A stretch of DNA of 64,000 nt from contig MU001674.1 of the NCBI GenBank assembly GCA_010093515.1, positions 668,246 to 732,245 on the forward strand. Reading direction: 5' to 3'. Both the position numbers and the translations under genes were made by a program. How positions within the stretch are numbered: the first letter of the stretch is position 1; the number at the start of each line of letters is the position of its first letter. This document shows, in pieces, positions 34,916 through 46,723 of the stretch. The stretch comes from Lineolata rhizophorae (taxonomy: Eukaryota; Ascomycota; Dothideomycetes; Lineolatales; Lineolataceae). A model generated the notes under the pieces. That model did not search any database. It had not been told where the DNA came from and was given only the letters and a program-made list of their open reading frames with translations.

Positions 34916-34940
34916 GTCCTGTCCTGTCCTGTCCTGTCCT
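34916..34940. repeat. (GTCCT)5 microsatellite
   Basis: Five perfect tandem copies of GTCCT in intergenic DNA, a likely length-variable marker. Confidence 0.85.
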
Positions 34941-36857
34941 CCGGCCGTACCGTGGATCTATCTAGGCGAAGTACCCAGTCCCGTGTGTCATACTGATGGA
35001 AAGCAAAGTGGAATGAAGAAAACTCGATCCAAGGAAAACATGGCTGCCGCAGCCCCGGGGCGGCGGGGAAAAAAAAAAAATAGAAACGGCTCCTAGGCGG
35101 CGGGTAACACCGGTGCTACCCGCCCGCATGCTACCATTCCATTCCATCCTTCTCAGACGCTCCGTCCGTCCCGCGGGGAAAAGACCCCACAAAAATGGAA
35201 AAGAGAAAAGGAAAACATTATCATAGGGTAGGAAGACAAACATTTCGTGGAGAACTGGAACCTAAAATCCGTAAAGTCGTTACTAAAAAAGGAAGGAAAA
35301 CGGGGCCAGCAAAGTTCATTAAAGGCCAATAGAAGGCACTGAGAGGCGGAGCTTGCAACGCCCGCTGTTTCACACGCCGTCCAAACAGGCCCAAAGAAAC
35401 GGGCACACCGCCCCAAGTCTACGTAGCCCTAGATTTGGCGGTGAGATCCAAGCGGGTAGGTACCTGGTACTCCTTGTGTCCCGTAGGCGCTACCGTTTGA
35501 CCGCCAGTAGCAAGTGTACGCGTCTTGCGTGTACCTAGCAAGCAAAAGCCGCAAACAGGAGAAGAGGATTTCGCACGTAAAGCCCATTTATCATCATGAA
35601 GAGAGCTCAAACAGTTTGTGGTCTCGGTTTTTGAGCCCGTTGGAAAAAAAAAGAGCCCAGACAACTGGCATTTGTAATTTTTGTGTTTTGTCGTGCCTGT
35701 TTCGTCGTCGCCATTTGTCTCAAAAGACTTCATATCATCATCCATCGATCGATCTGCAACCGAGAAACTAAAAGATCCTTCCAAGGAAAAAGCAAGGGGG
35801 AAAAATAAAGAGACGATCTTTAACCAAGCCGCGCTACAAGGGCGGCGGTTATCCAGGAAGCCCTAAAAATAAAACAAGCCAGAGTAAAGTCCCTGACGGA
35901 AAATGCCAGCGGGGCACACATGGTGAAGCTCAGATACATGATATATTCCCGGGTAGCAACAGTCTCTCCAACCAGAAAAAAGCTAGTCGCTAAAACCAGA
36001 AAGACAAACCAAATCGCTCGCTAAATTGCAAAAAGAAAAAAAGACACAAAAATGGTCAATCAGTAAATAGGCCATGAGAAGTCGATCCGAGTTATGTGCA
36101 ATGAAAAGGCAGAGCAGAGTAGTGATCCCGCCAAGACGCGCGCGACCAGCCTTCCAGCAATGAAAGTCAAACCCCTCCAAAGCCCCCGTTTCGCCCCGTC
36201 GCTACGAACCCTTCTCCCCGCATCGCGGACCAAGCCGCGAGACGAAAAGAGAGTAAGAAAGCAACAGTGCGAAAAGTATTTTTAAAGAAAAGGGCGATGC
36301 AACAAAGGAAATAAACGTGCCGGTAGTCGGCGGTAAGGGTGTGCATCGGAGATCCGCTCTAAGACCGTGCTGCAGACGTTCTCATTGCGAACCGCGAGCG
36401 CGGACAAAAGAAAGCAGGAAGATCGCTGGAGGCGGCGACGACAACAAAAGGGGCGCGCGCAGGGGTAGAACGTGTCCGCCCTGGTAATCGATGGCTACAA
36501 TAGAAGCAGGAAAACCCATCCAATGCAAATGTGTCCGGCGTCGGATCGACCGGTTAGAAGAGAAAAAAGAAATACAGGGAAATAAAGAAAAGCAGAAATA
36601 AACAGTGAGGCGCGCCGGTGGCGCAACCATGCAAAGCCCTATATATAGATGGAAGACCCGAAGAAGAGGAGATTGGATCGAGAAGACCCTTGGGAACGAT
36701 CGGTGCGACCGAGGTGTTGGGCCCGCCCGGCGGCCGGGGCGACGGGGTCCGTGGCGTCGAACACCCGATCGGCCCGCGCCCAAAGCGGTCCTGGCTCCCT
36801 GGAAGCGAGATGAAAAGCAGATCCGATCGACCCAGCCCACCTAGATAGGCGGCTTAT

Positions 36858-38962
36858 CTATCCACCAGCCTCGACGCCGGCGTTGCCGTCGCCCGCCTTG
36901 CGCCCCTGGCCGTTGCTCTCCTCGACCATGCGGTTGAACTCCTGCACCACATTGCGCGGGATGCTCTCCCAGAGCAGGCTGCGCGTGTACACCTCGGCGG
37001 CGCCGTCGCCCTTGCGCTGCTCACGCATGGCCGCGAGCGCCTCGGCTAGGTTGCGCCGCGGCGACGACCCCGCCGCCTGCGAGCCGGGCGACAGCGCGTC
37101 GACGCCTTCGTCGTTGGATGCGTACACGCGTCGGGTGTAGTCGGCAGACGTGTAGCTGTTATGCTGGGCTGGCGTGATGGAGAAGGCCTGCTCCGCCTCT
37201 TGGCTCTTGGATGGCGTGATCAGTTGCGAGGCGAGGGCGTCTAGCGGAGTACCGGAACCCATGTCACCAAAGGACAGGCCAGCCCCGCCGAAGGCGGATG
37301 CCTGCCAAGCGTCTCCGCTCGGACCCGGCTCGAGACCGGAAACGGTACGGCTGATGACCGTGTTGGGGTTGCCGGTGGTGATCTGCGAAGACGGAGCAAC
37401 GCCGGCGTCCTTGAAGATGCTGTCTAGTACGTGAGCTGACGCAGCACGGACTTCATCCGAGACACGAGGGATGACGGGAGTGGAGCCGGTCGAAGACTTG
37501 CTTGCGACGAAAGCGCCACACAGCAGCAGCATGAGCAGCATGCCCGACGTAACCGGCTTGTCTTCGGAGGCGATATCTGCCTTGCGAGACACGACGACGG
37601 CGGTGTCGTTGGACGGATTTGCCGAGGTCGGCGTCGGAGTGGACTCCATATAGTCCCGCACGAGAATGTCGTCGAACTCGTTGCCCATGTCGAGAGCACC
37701 CAGGTCGGCGGTGAATTCGTTGAAGCCCGTGGAGCTCGCCGTCGCAGACATGGCGGTGCTATTGGCGGTGGCCTCGAGGCCTTCAGAGAGGACGGTGATC
37801 TTCTTACGCAGGTCGCCAGTCTCAAGCGTGTGTTGCCTAACCATCTCCTCCCGCTCCCACTGGAGGGCGTGAATGTGCTCCTGGGCCTCGACGTTTCTAC
37901 GTGCAAGATCTTGCCGCTCGTTGTCGCACTGTTCGAGTTGAATCTGAAGCGTACCAAGCCTCTCCTCGAGGATCTGGATGTGCTTGCCCCAGTTCTTCTT
38001 CTCCTCTTCGAGCTCCTCGGTGTGCTTCTTCTTTCGCTGTCGCGAGTCGAGGCTGCGGCAATGTTAGCAAAGGGGGCGTTGAAGCGAAAAAGAAAAGACA
38101 AAGATTAAACCAAATATGTCGGCGTAAAAGACCCAAAACGAAACCAAATAGAGCAGGAGAGAGTGGGTTCGTACGCGGCTTGCCGGTTGCGAAGGAGACG
38201 CTTCTGTTGCTTGAGCTCCTTGATCTCGTTATCGTCCTTGGAGTTCTGGATGAGCTCGTCGATGTTGTTGAGGCTGCGCTCGGGCGGGATCTCGAAGCGG
38301 TGGTTCTTCTTTCTGATCCCGTCCCTCATCTGCGAGGCGGACCGTGGCGGGGAGTTGAGCCGGGTGCGCTTGTTCGCCGGTCGGCTCTCGACCTCGTGCT
38401 CGGCCATGGCCATCCACTCCTGCCGGGGATGCGGCGACGCCGACGTGGGCGTGTCGATGGCAGTGGAGGGACCGAAGACGGAGGCGGGACGGACGTTGCT
38501 CTGCATGGGCAGGCCACCAAAGCTGGAGCCAGCCACCTGGTTGGGGAAGAAGGCCGGAGACTGGTCGTAGTCCTGGGCAGAGAACTCGACGGGCTTGCTC
38601 TCGGCGTCGTAGGACTGCTGGGCGAAGAAGTGCTGGCCGTAGTTGGCGGCCTGGGCGGAGTCCATGTGGGTGAAGGGGTTGTTGTTGTTGGTGGCGCGGC
38701 CGCCGTAGAAAGGGTTGGTGTGGCTGACGTTTTCGGGGACGCCCACGGGCGTGTTGTACTCGTCGAGGATGGCGCTCTGCGCACCCGGCGAGAAGACGCC
38801 GCTGTGGGTGAAGGACTCACGGCGGTTGGCGGTGAGGGGCGACATGATGGACGAGGCCATGAAGTCGTCGTCCTGGAAGTCGTTGTCGAAGAGGGAGGGT
38901 TTGCGATCGACGGGGTGAGCCGACGAGGGCCGTGACGAGTAGTCGAGGTGGAGGCCGGTCAT
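36858..38962 (-). CDS. bZIP transcription factor with a hydrophobic segment after the zipper
   Basis: Two exons (38962-38175 and 38052-36858) around a 122-nt intron (GTACGA donor, TTGCTAAC branch, CGCAG acceptor) give 660 aa. The intron interrupts the basic region; joining restores LLRNRQAALDSRQRKKKHTE with the Asn and Arg of the bZIP N-x7-R signature. A long leucine-zipper-like coiled coil follows to about residue 333 (ILEERLGTLQIQLEQCDNER). The N-terminus (MTGLHLDYSSRPSSAHPVDR) is Asn/Gln/Pro-rich and disordered, as in activation regions. At about residues 432-447 a short hydrophobic stretch GMLLMLLLCGAFVA sits between polar segments. It could be a membrane anchor or a buried helix. The C-terminal third is Ser/Ala-rich. 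I cannot assign an orthologue name. A TTTAAATA motif lies about 65 bases upstream of the start. Confidence 0.88.
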
Positions 38963-41900
38963 TGCTTTTGGTTCCTGGGGAGGCGTCGCGGGCGGGAGTG
39001 CCTGGGAACCGGGGGCGGGCGGTGGATATTTAAAGCGTGGCTCGGGAGCCAACGGGCGGGGAGGGGCCTCCGTCACACTGGCGGTGTGTGGGACTGGGCC
39101 GAAAGCGGAAACCGACGATGGTTGGGCGCAGCACGGGCGCAAACAGATGGGGCCGTGCAGCAGCGGAGGGGGAGCGCGAAGGCGGCGCCCACGATGGGAA
39201 GGCAAGCGGTGCTCTCGGGGAGGACAGGTGCTCCGGGCAGTTCGGAGCAGGAGGCAGGAAGCAGAGGAGCAAAACAGCGAGCAGGCCAGCGCGAGCGGGA
39301 CGGCTGGGCGCTGCCCGCCTCATATGGTGTCGAGGCGGGCAGGCGGCGGGCGGGGGTGGGGGGCGCGCCGGGGGTCCGGGGGGTGGGAGGGGAGGGCGGG
39401 AGAGCCGGGGCCCCTTGGCCCCCAGCGCGCGCGGGCGCGCGACGCGGCCAGCCCCCGTCGCGCGCATCCGATTGGCCGCCCGCGCACTGCACCGCTGTTT
39501 GGGTAGGCATGCAGCGGCCAGCGCCTGCCAGCGCGGAGCGCAAGCCAGTCGAGCCCGCCGGGCCGCGCGCAGAGATTTCCGGCGAAGCAGCCGGCGGCCA
39601 GTGACTTGCCAGCGCCGGCGCGCGCCCGCGGTCTCGCTGTCTCGCTTTCTTGCTCGCTCGCTCGCTCGCTCGCCCGCCCGCCCGTCGCCCGCGCCGCCCG
39701 CTGCGGCCCGTTGCGTTACCCTCGACTGGCCCCAGGGAAGTCCCCGTGCCGGCTGCCGCGCCCGCCGCGAGCCTGCACTGGCTCGCCGGGTGCGCTACCG
39801 CCCGCCCGTCGCCCGCGTGCCCGCCCTCGCCCACGAGGAGCGCCATCCTCGTCCGAGGGGAGCACGGCCTGCGCCGCGTGCACCGGACGGGCGTAGGTCG
39901 GGTGCTACTCCACGCCCGCCGCCCGCTCTTTCGCGCTCGAATTGAGCGACGAGCGCGAGCGGCGAGCCACCACAACGATGCGTGAGAGTAGAACACTCTC
40001 CCACAGGGCCGGCCCCGCGGCGGGCGCAGCGCCGGCGTGAGGCTAGCCCGTAGATTGGGCCCGAGGCCCCCCAGATGGCACGGCAACGCCCCGCTCTGCG
40101 CTCTCGCAGCGCTGGTACGACGGCCACTTGCAGCGACGAAGCGGCAGCGCTGCTGCAACTCGCAGCGGCCGTCGCGCTGGGTGCTGCTAGACAACGCGAT
40201 CCGTCCCGCTCGCTCCAGTTGCGGGCTGCGCTCGATTCGGCCGCCCGCGCCCTGCCGGCCCTTGTTGGTCCGCTACGTAGCCCTGTCATGACGCCGTAGC
40301 GCACCGCCCCTTCCGTACCGTGTACATTACGCGCATGGCCCGACCCCGGTCCGCCTCGCTCCCGCCATTCCCAAACCGGGCCCCGTGATGGCCACGTCTG
40401 GGGGCGCCGGCAGGCGGCGCGAGGAGTCGTTATTGCCGAACCGCTGCGCCCGCCAGCGCCGCTTGCTGCTCCCCTTCCCTTCGCTCTGTCTGCAGTTCCC
40501 CGGGGGCCCAGTCGGCGCGCTGGCACGACGGCCGTGAACAGTTGGCCCAGGCTGCTGCCGTCTCTGCCAGTAAGCCATGCCATGCCAGTTGACGTCGCCC
40601 GCTTGTGTGCGTCGAGGACGCACGGCGAGACCGGGATCATGCGACTTTTCGCGGTCGCGGCCTAGGTCTGCGCTTGATGGCGGTCCTGCGGGGAGAAGTA
40701 CCGGCACGGTTCGCCAACGGGGGCCAGTGACGACTTACGGAGCGGCCCGTGGGGTCATCCACGGCTTCCTCGTCTCTGGAGCGCGGTCACGGCCGGCGCC
40801 GAGAGAGGAAGCCCGTCGCCTCACGCGACCCACGGGTGGAAACGGTAACGAACTTGCGGGTAAAAATTAAGGTTCAACAATCTCCGTTCTTTTCCCTCCT
40901 GTTAGTCTTTTGTCAGCCAGATCTCGTTCCGAGGGCAGATCATGTGGAAAGACGCACAGATAAGGTGGAGGTTGCACGAAACGCGCCCCGGAGAGTAAGC
41001 AGGGAGTCTGAGTGGAAGCCTCAGCAACTGTGGGCCCGGGTGCCACAATCGCCCGTCGTACGCCATCTTCCGCCGGTTGCTAGTGGCCCGAGCCTGCGGG
41101 AGGCAATACCTACTTAGACTTCTCCAACGGGAACCTCATCTCTGTTGTGAGATCCCACGAGCCCGCACTTCCAGACCCTCGGCCGGCGCCTCCCAGGACA
41201 CTCCCATTTGATGTCCCGCTGACCGGAAAATGACCTCGTGAGGGCACATCAAAAAGACGTGCGGGCCAACCTCTGTCTCTGGCGCGGTGCCGCTACGGCC
41301 AGTGATAGCTGGGTAGCTGAAGACATGGCCCTGTTGGGGTTGGACTTACACGCGAGGACGAAGTAGGACGCGGAACGACGGATCCGCCCCGAGAGAGAGC
41401 CCGGGCCTGGAAGACGCAGCGCCGAGAGCCACTGGCTAGCTAGTGATATTCGCCCCCTCTCGTTTGTCCGGGCCTCGCGCTCTCCGAGGCTGGCCTTCCG
41501 CCGCGGGGACGACGCTCAGTCGGCCGCTCGGCAGACGTCGCGAGAGCCGAAAGCGGTCGCCGGGGCTTGGCTGGCTCGAGCGCGTCTTATCGACAACGAA
41601 TCGACGGGCCCCGTCGCCTCGAGCGCCTCCGATTCGCGACCGCGGACCCTTTTTTCTTCCCTTTTTGCCCTCTCTCTCCCTGCCTCCTGCATCGTGTAGT
41701 TCCCTAGAACAGAGCCGTCGTTTTGGAGTTTCAAGTTTTCTCCGAAAATCGCCCCCCAAAGACGGCTAGGCCCGCTCGTGTCCCGCCGTAGCTCCCGTTG
41801 GACGGGTATGTGTGTGCATAGCAGCGAAAAGGCCCAGACCGGGGGAGGGTTCGTGTGCGGGCTGCGAGATGCCCGCGGCCGGCGAGCGAAGCGGGAACGT

Positions 41901-43005
41901 ACGCCGTTTCCGCTGCGAGCTGCTCGCCTGCTCCCGACGCGCAGCTGATCCCGTCTCTTCTCGTCGCACTCTGGCTGCCCGTTGCGGCTGCAAGCCCCGC
42001 CAAGAGGCGCCCCCGCCGGTGCCGGCGGCGCAGGCATCACCTTGCACGCACAACGATCCTGGAACCGTTCGCGGGAGGCTTGACGATACCCACCCGCCCC
42101 TGCCCCATGGGAGCCCATCCCGACGGGCGACTGTGCTGGACGTGCCCGCGAGGGCACCCCGTGGGCGTGTGCGTGCGGCTACTAGTCTCTACAATCCCCT
42201 CACAAAGGAAAAGGGCGGCCAGTCCAATAACCGTTCCGGGCAATTTCCATGTGAAACATCTGCTCTCTGTGCCAACGGATCTCGCTCGGACTTGTCTTTG
42301 AGCCCGTCCATTTTGGCAAGTCGCCACCCTCCCTTCTGAGGCCCAATGGACGGCAGAGACATGCATACGCTTTTTTGATCACAATGGCCATTGTTGACCG
42401 GAAGGATGACGACGCTGGCGCTGTCCTATTAAAAGCCCCCGCCGTATTGCTGCTCTGTCGCACGCAAAAACGGTCGTGCTCAGCCTCACCCCCCTCCTTC
42501 GCTAAATCGCTGCCCAAGGCGCTGGGTATCTCAGGTACTTACCTACCTCCTCACGCCGCTTGCTACATGATACATCGATAGACGGGTATCCGGTAACGGC
42601 GTCCAACCGCACGGAATTCCGCTCGGGAAAGTGGCGCAAGGCTGTAGCACCACGAAAAGGAGAACGCGAGTGAGAGCAGTGAGTCAGCATTCGCTGCTCA
42701 AGCGCATGTCGCTGCACCATTTCCTGCGCTAAAGCTGCTGCATTATCTACTCAGTATTGATCATTCCATGTCCCTGCCTCCGATAGGGTGGGAATATCGA
42801 ATGTGGGCCGCTGGTATCTTTATTCTACACGTGCTGAAAAGGCCCACTTTGTCCGCCTTCGCATCCGGAAACGCCGTTTCATTCATGGACCCACGGACAA
42901 TGCAAACCTTTAATCGTGCCCGAGGCCTAGCATGAATAACCAATAAACGCCAGCCCATATGCAAGAGGAATGTGCAAGACATGTGTGTGCCATACCACGA
43001 CGCCT
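38963..43005. other. 4-kb GC-rich region upstream of the bZIP gene, no gene supported
   Basis: GC is extreme in 39000-40700, so all six frames stay open for hundreds of bases and overlap on both strands, with Pro/Arg/Ala-rich translations and no domain. A (CTCG)n/(CCCG)n run lies at about 39652-39684. This is probably the bZIP promoter and leader plus the 3' flank of the TFIIF gene. Confidence 0.5.
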
Positions 43006-44237
43006 TCAGAGAGCATCCTCCATTGGCTCGTCTTCATCCGACCGGTCGGGGGCCTCTTCGTCCTTCACGTTGGCACCCGTCTGGTACGTCTGCAGGCGAG
43101 ACTCCTCGTTCAACGTCCACCGCATGGCGAAGTCCCCGGACTTGATGAGGGTGGCAATCTTTGAAAGATGCTCTCGAAGATATGCCTCGGGCTGATTAAG
43201 CTTGCGCTTAAGAGATTTGAGCGACCAGTACTTGTACTCGCTGAAGCAAGCAAACAGCTTGTCCATGAGCTCGTGAGACGGCAGGCGGGCAGCTTTGTCC
43301 AGCTGGGCCTTTTGAGATTTCGGTTCGCCGGTTTTCTACGCAGGTTAGCTCAACGTGTTCCCATCTAGCACGCGCGTCTCGCATGTACTTACGACCATGT
43401 CGCTGAACTTCCTCCCTTTCTTCATCTGGTTGGCGAGGTTGGCGTTTAGGGCCTCGAACGGCTCCGCATTCTTGGGCTCCAGAAGCTTCTTTGTCCGCAT
43501 CATCATCAACCGGTTGAATTCTTCATTCTCCACGGGCAAGCATGAAAGCTCATGAATGACATGGCCAGCGAGTGCGGTATGCTCTAAGATTGTTTAGTTG
43601 GTCCCAGAAAAACATTATTTCAGGCAGGCACTTTGGAAGCACTTACTCGGAATACTCTTCTTCCTATTATCCTTAGACTTCTCGACCCTGTAGGAGTCCT
43701 TCCGCTTGGAATCGGGTCCTCCCGCGGATTTACCGCCGGCCTGGTTTTTTGCACCCCTGAAGCCTCGAGGTTTATAGCCCTCCATATCCTTCTCTGAAAA
43801 CACGTAGGTATTTATAGAAGACTGATTGGTAATCTTCAAGTCGTAGTCTCGCGGGAGAGGGTCTTCGTCGGGCTTCTGCCAGCTCCGCTCTAACGATAGC
43901 TTCATCTACATGCCTTAGGCGTCAGTCTGATGCCTTACCCCGCAAATATGTCACTAGGGCTCATCCTGACCTTGTGTTCCTGTTCGCCTTGATCGCCAGG
44001 CGCATTCCACACCTTGATTGTGCCGATCTTCACTTCCTCATCGTCATCCACCTTAGACAGCGCCTCCCAGAGCCACTTCGGCACCCTCGTCAACCATATG
44101 GAGTTCAAGTCCTTTGGGATGTTCAGTTCGCCGGTATCCTCATAATCATCGTCATCCAAGAAGGTTCCAGGCGATTCGGTGTCGGGTTCGGGCTTGATGA
44201 TGGCATCCCCCTCCATCTTGACGCCGTTCATGGCCAT
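43006..44237 (-). CDS. TFG2: Transcription initiation factor IIF subunit beta
   Basis: Four exons (44237-43971, 43905-43647, 43583-43393, 43335-43006) give 348 aa. TFIIF beta (RAP30/Tfg2) joins RNA polymerase II in the nucleus during initiation. Family features appear in order: the acidic N-terminus with GELNIPKDLNSIWLTRVPKW, the dimerisation strands (KIGTIKVWN, LPRDYDLKITNQSSINTYVF), a linker with the conserved segment HTALAGHVIHELSCLPVENE, and the C-terminal winged helix (ARLPSHELMDKLFACFSEYK, YWSLKSLKRKLNQPEAYLRE, HLSKIATLIKSGDFAMRWTL). The tail is acidic. The first donor is GTCAGG, weaker than the GTAAGT of the other introns. Using it joins EQEHK to MKLSLERSW in phase 0. The start at 44237 (MAMNGVKMEG) is preferred; an ATG two codons later is equally possible. 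Confidence 0.94.
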
Positions 44238-45240
44238 AATAGAGAGTCTAGTCGCGCGCGCGTGCAAGGAGCTCGTTGGGCGTAGCAAGGCCGATCTCAC
44301 GAACTAGCGAGTCCGAAAGACCGCAGTCGTTCCTAACAGAGGCCTTCGGGAGCGTCTAGCGCCCGGTTTCGATGAGCGTTGGTGTGGTCTTTATCAGAAT
44401 CGACGATTCGAAAGCGCCGGACGTCGAAGGCGCAGGCAGGTGAAGCCGGAGCGAAAGCGCCGGATCTGGGCGCCGGGGCAGTCCCGAGCCTTGGCGCCAG
44501 GTGACGCCGCTCTTCAGCCACAACGCACTTTATCGATAAGCCGCACCAGCCACACCACCCCAACCGCTCTCCGGTACGGAGTATGCCACCGACCTCTCAA
44601 GGACAAGCAGGCAGTATCAGCCACGTAAATTGCGCGGGAAGATGCGTGCATTCTAGAACGGATTGTCGCCTCCGGCCGGTTTTTGCCCGTTTGCAAACAA
44701 CGTCCAACCCCCGCACCGCCACCGAAGCAGGGGGGCAAATATCCGGGCCGACCAACCACGGGCGAGATTGCCCCTTCTTCGCCAACCCTACAAGGAGCAA
44801 ACCCCACTCACATTGCAGCAACACACCAAGACACTCTCGCGCCCACGAGAAATTACCGCGCCCCGCAAACCCCTGCGGCCCCAGTAAGAGACCGCACTTG
44901 GGAAGGAATGGCCATGCGGACCGATACGAGTCCTTGTGATTGGTCTGGACGTCATAGGCTCGCGGAGAAGCTTATCCCAACGCAAGCGATTTTCACTTTG
45001 GGTGTAGCAAATAGGGCTCAGATCGTGAGATGATAGGCCTGATCAAAGTAGCGCAGCGCTCAATGCATGAGCACTTAAAGGGTACGAGCTCCGAGGTAGG
45101 TAGGCTCTGTGTTCCTGATCTTCTGCACATGACGGGCCTCTGCACGTCGCAAAAGTCGCTCCTTTAACTTTTAATCCCCTTCACGATCTAGTCTTTCCTT
45201 TCTTCGGCACGTTTCTTTAGTTCAGTGTCTTCTTTGCACG
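44238..45240. promoter_or_regulatory. Divergent intergenic region between TFIIF beta and the AA7 oxidase
   Basis: About 1 kb between two start codons on opposite strands, so it holds both promoters. The right end is CT-rich (45170-45235), typical of fungal core promoters. No open frame with support. Confidence 0.55.
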
Positions 45241-46723
45241 ATGGGTAACACGAGCAGCGCGCTCGGTGAGTGCCTGCTCGACGCAGTTGGAGGAAATGAA
45301 GACCTCGTCGCATTCCCAGATAAGCCCCTCTATCAGTTGACGGACGTCAAACCCTACAATCTTGATATCCCTGTTGAACCGGCCGCCGTTACATATCCAG
45401 AAACATCTCAACATGTCGCGGACATCATAAAATGCGCGTCCGAAGCCGACGTCAAGGTCCAAGCAAGAAGTGGAGGCCACAGTTACGCAAATTACGGTGA
45501 GGCAACTAGAGCTGCTCGCTCATGTTCGACTTACTCATTTTCGAATGGCAGGTCTGGGCGGCGTTGACGGCGCAGTCGTCGTCGACATGAAGAATTTCCA
45601 ACACTTCGAGATGGACACGGATTCCTGGGAGGCAACGATAGGTTCAGGCACTCTCCTCGGCGACGTGACAGAAAGGCTCCACGACGCTGGCGGGAGAGCC
45701 ATGGCCCACGGAACTTGCCCGCAAGTCGGAATAGGCGGACACGCCACCATCGGAGGCTTAGGTCCTAGCTCTCGCATGTGGGGTGCCGCACTCGACCACA
45801 TCCTGGAGGTGGAAGTCGTTCTGGCCAACTCGACCGTAACGCGTGCTTCGGAGACGCAAAACCCAGACCTGTTCTTCGCACTGAAGGGCGCTGCCGCCGG
45901 ATTCGGCGTTATTACGGAATTCAAGGTCAAGACGCACGACGAACCCGGTGAGGCCGTGGAGTATTCTTACACTCTCAACACGGGCTCCGCCGAAGAGATG
46001 GCAACAACGTTCAAATCTTGGCAGACGTTCATTTCGGACCCGGCCCTTTCGCGCAAGTTCGCCTCGCAAATCATCGTCATGGAACTAGGCATACTCGTCT
46101 CGGGCACATATTTTGGTTCCAGGGCCGAATTCGACGCTCTTGATATTGAGGGCCTCTTCCCGTCCAAGCCTTCCGCCAACGTCCTTGTCTTTAGAGACTT
46201 CCTCGGTTTAGTTGGCCACTGGGCAGAGGACGTCGCGCTAGAGATTGGCGGCGGTATCTCGAGTGCCTTCTATTCCAAGTCACTGGCCTTCACACCTGAC
46301 GACTTGATTCCGGATTCCGGAGTCGACAACCTCTTCGAGTACATCGAGACGGTGGACAAAGGTACGGCCATATGGTTCGCCATTTTCGACCTCGAGGGCG
46401 GCGCCGTTAACGATGTCCCTGCGGATGCGACTGCCTACGGCCACCGTGATGCGCTGTTCTACATGCAGACGTATGCCGTCAACATCGGGAGCGTGTCGGA
46501 GACGACGAGATCGTTTGTCACTGGTATGGATACCATCATCCGAAATTCAATGCCGGACACGGATTTCGGAGCGTATGCGGGCTATGTGGATCCAGCACTG
46601 GGAGATGACGCGCAAAGGGACTATTGGGGTGACAACCTTCCTAAGTTGGAGAGGATAAAGAGCGAAGTTGATCCGCAGGACCTATTCCATAATCCGCAAA
46701 GCGTCAGGCCTAGATCTGAGTAG
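45241..46723 (+). CDS. FAD-linked oxidoreductase, AA7/berberine-bridge type, bicovalent flavin
   Basis: Two exons (45241-45496, 45552-46723) with a 55-nt intron give 475 aa. The FAD-binding PCMH fold is clear (TYPETSQHVADIIKCASEAD, RSGGHSYANYG, VVVDMKNFQHF, IGSGTLLGDVTERLH). His80 in RSGGHSY and Cys141 in AHGTCPQVGIGGHATIGG match the two residues that bind FAD covalently in glucooligosaccharide-oxidase relatives. The C-terminal BBE motif (YWGDNLPKLERIKSEVDPQD followed by LFHNPQSVRP) ends the protein. These enzymes oxidise sugars or secondary metabolites with O2 and are usually secreted. This one has no signal peptide and starts MGNTSSALGECL, which fits an N-myristoylation pattern (Gly2, Ser6). 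Substrate is unknown. It borders an AT-rich accessory region downstream. Confidence 0.92.

Larger units (their letters stand above)
32291..36857. other. 4.6-kb intergenic region with an assembly gap, no gene supported
   Basis: Downstream of the Sel1-repeat gene and downstream of the convergent bZIP gene. It contains (GGCT)n near 32921-32934, TAGGTAGGTACC-type palindromic tracts at 32730-32765, T-runs, a (GTCCT)5 array at 34916-34940 and a TATATATAG motif near 36640. Ns fill 34569-34613. Open frames are short or spread over both strands and carry no domain. Long 3' UTRs or a non-coding transcript remain possible. Confidence 0.45.

Noticed and set aside
39073-40194. 373-codon minus-strand and 302-codon plus-strand open frames upstream of the bZIP gene
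   Set aside because: They overlap each other in extremely GC-rich DNA, where stops are rare, and have no domain or splice structure.
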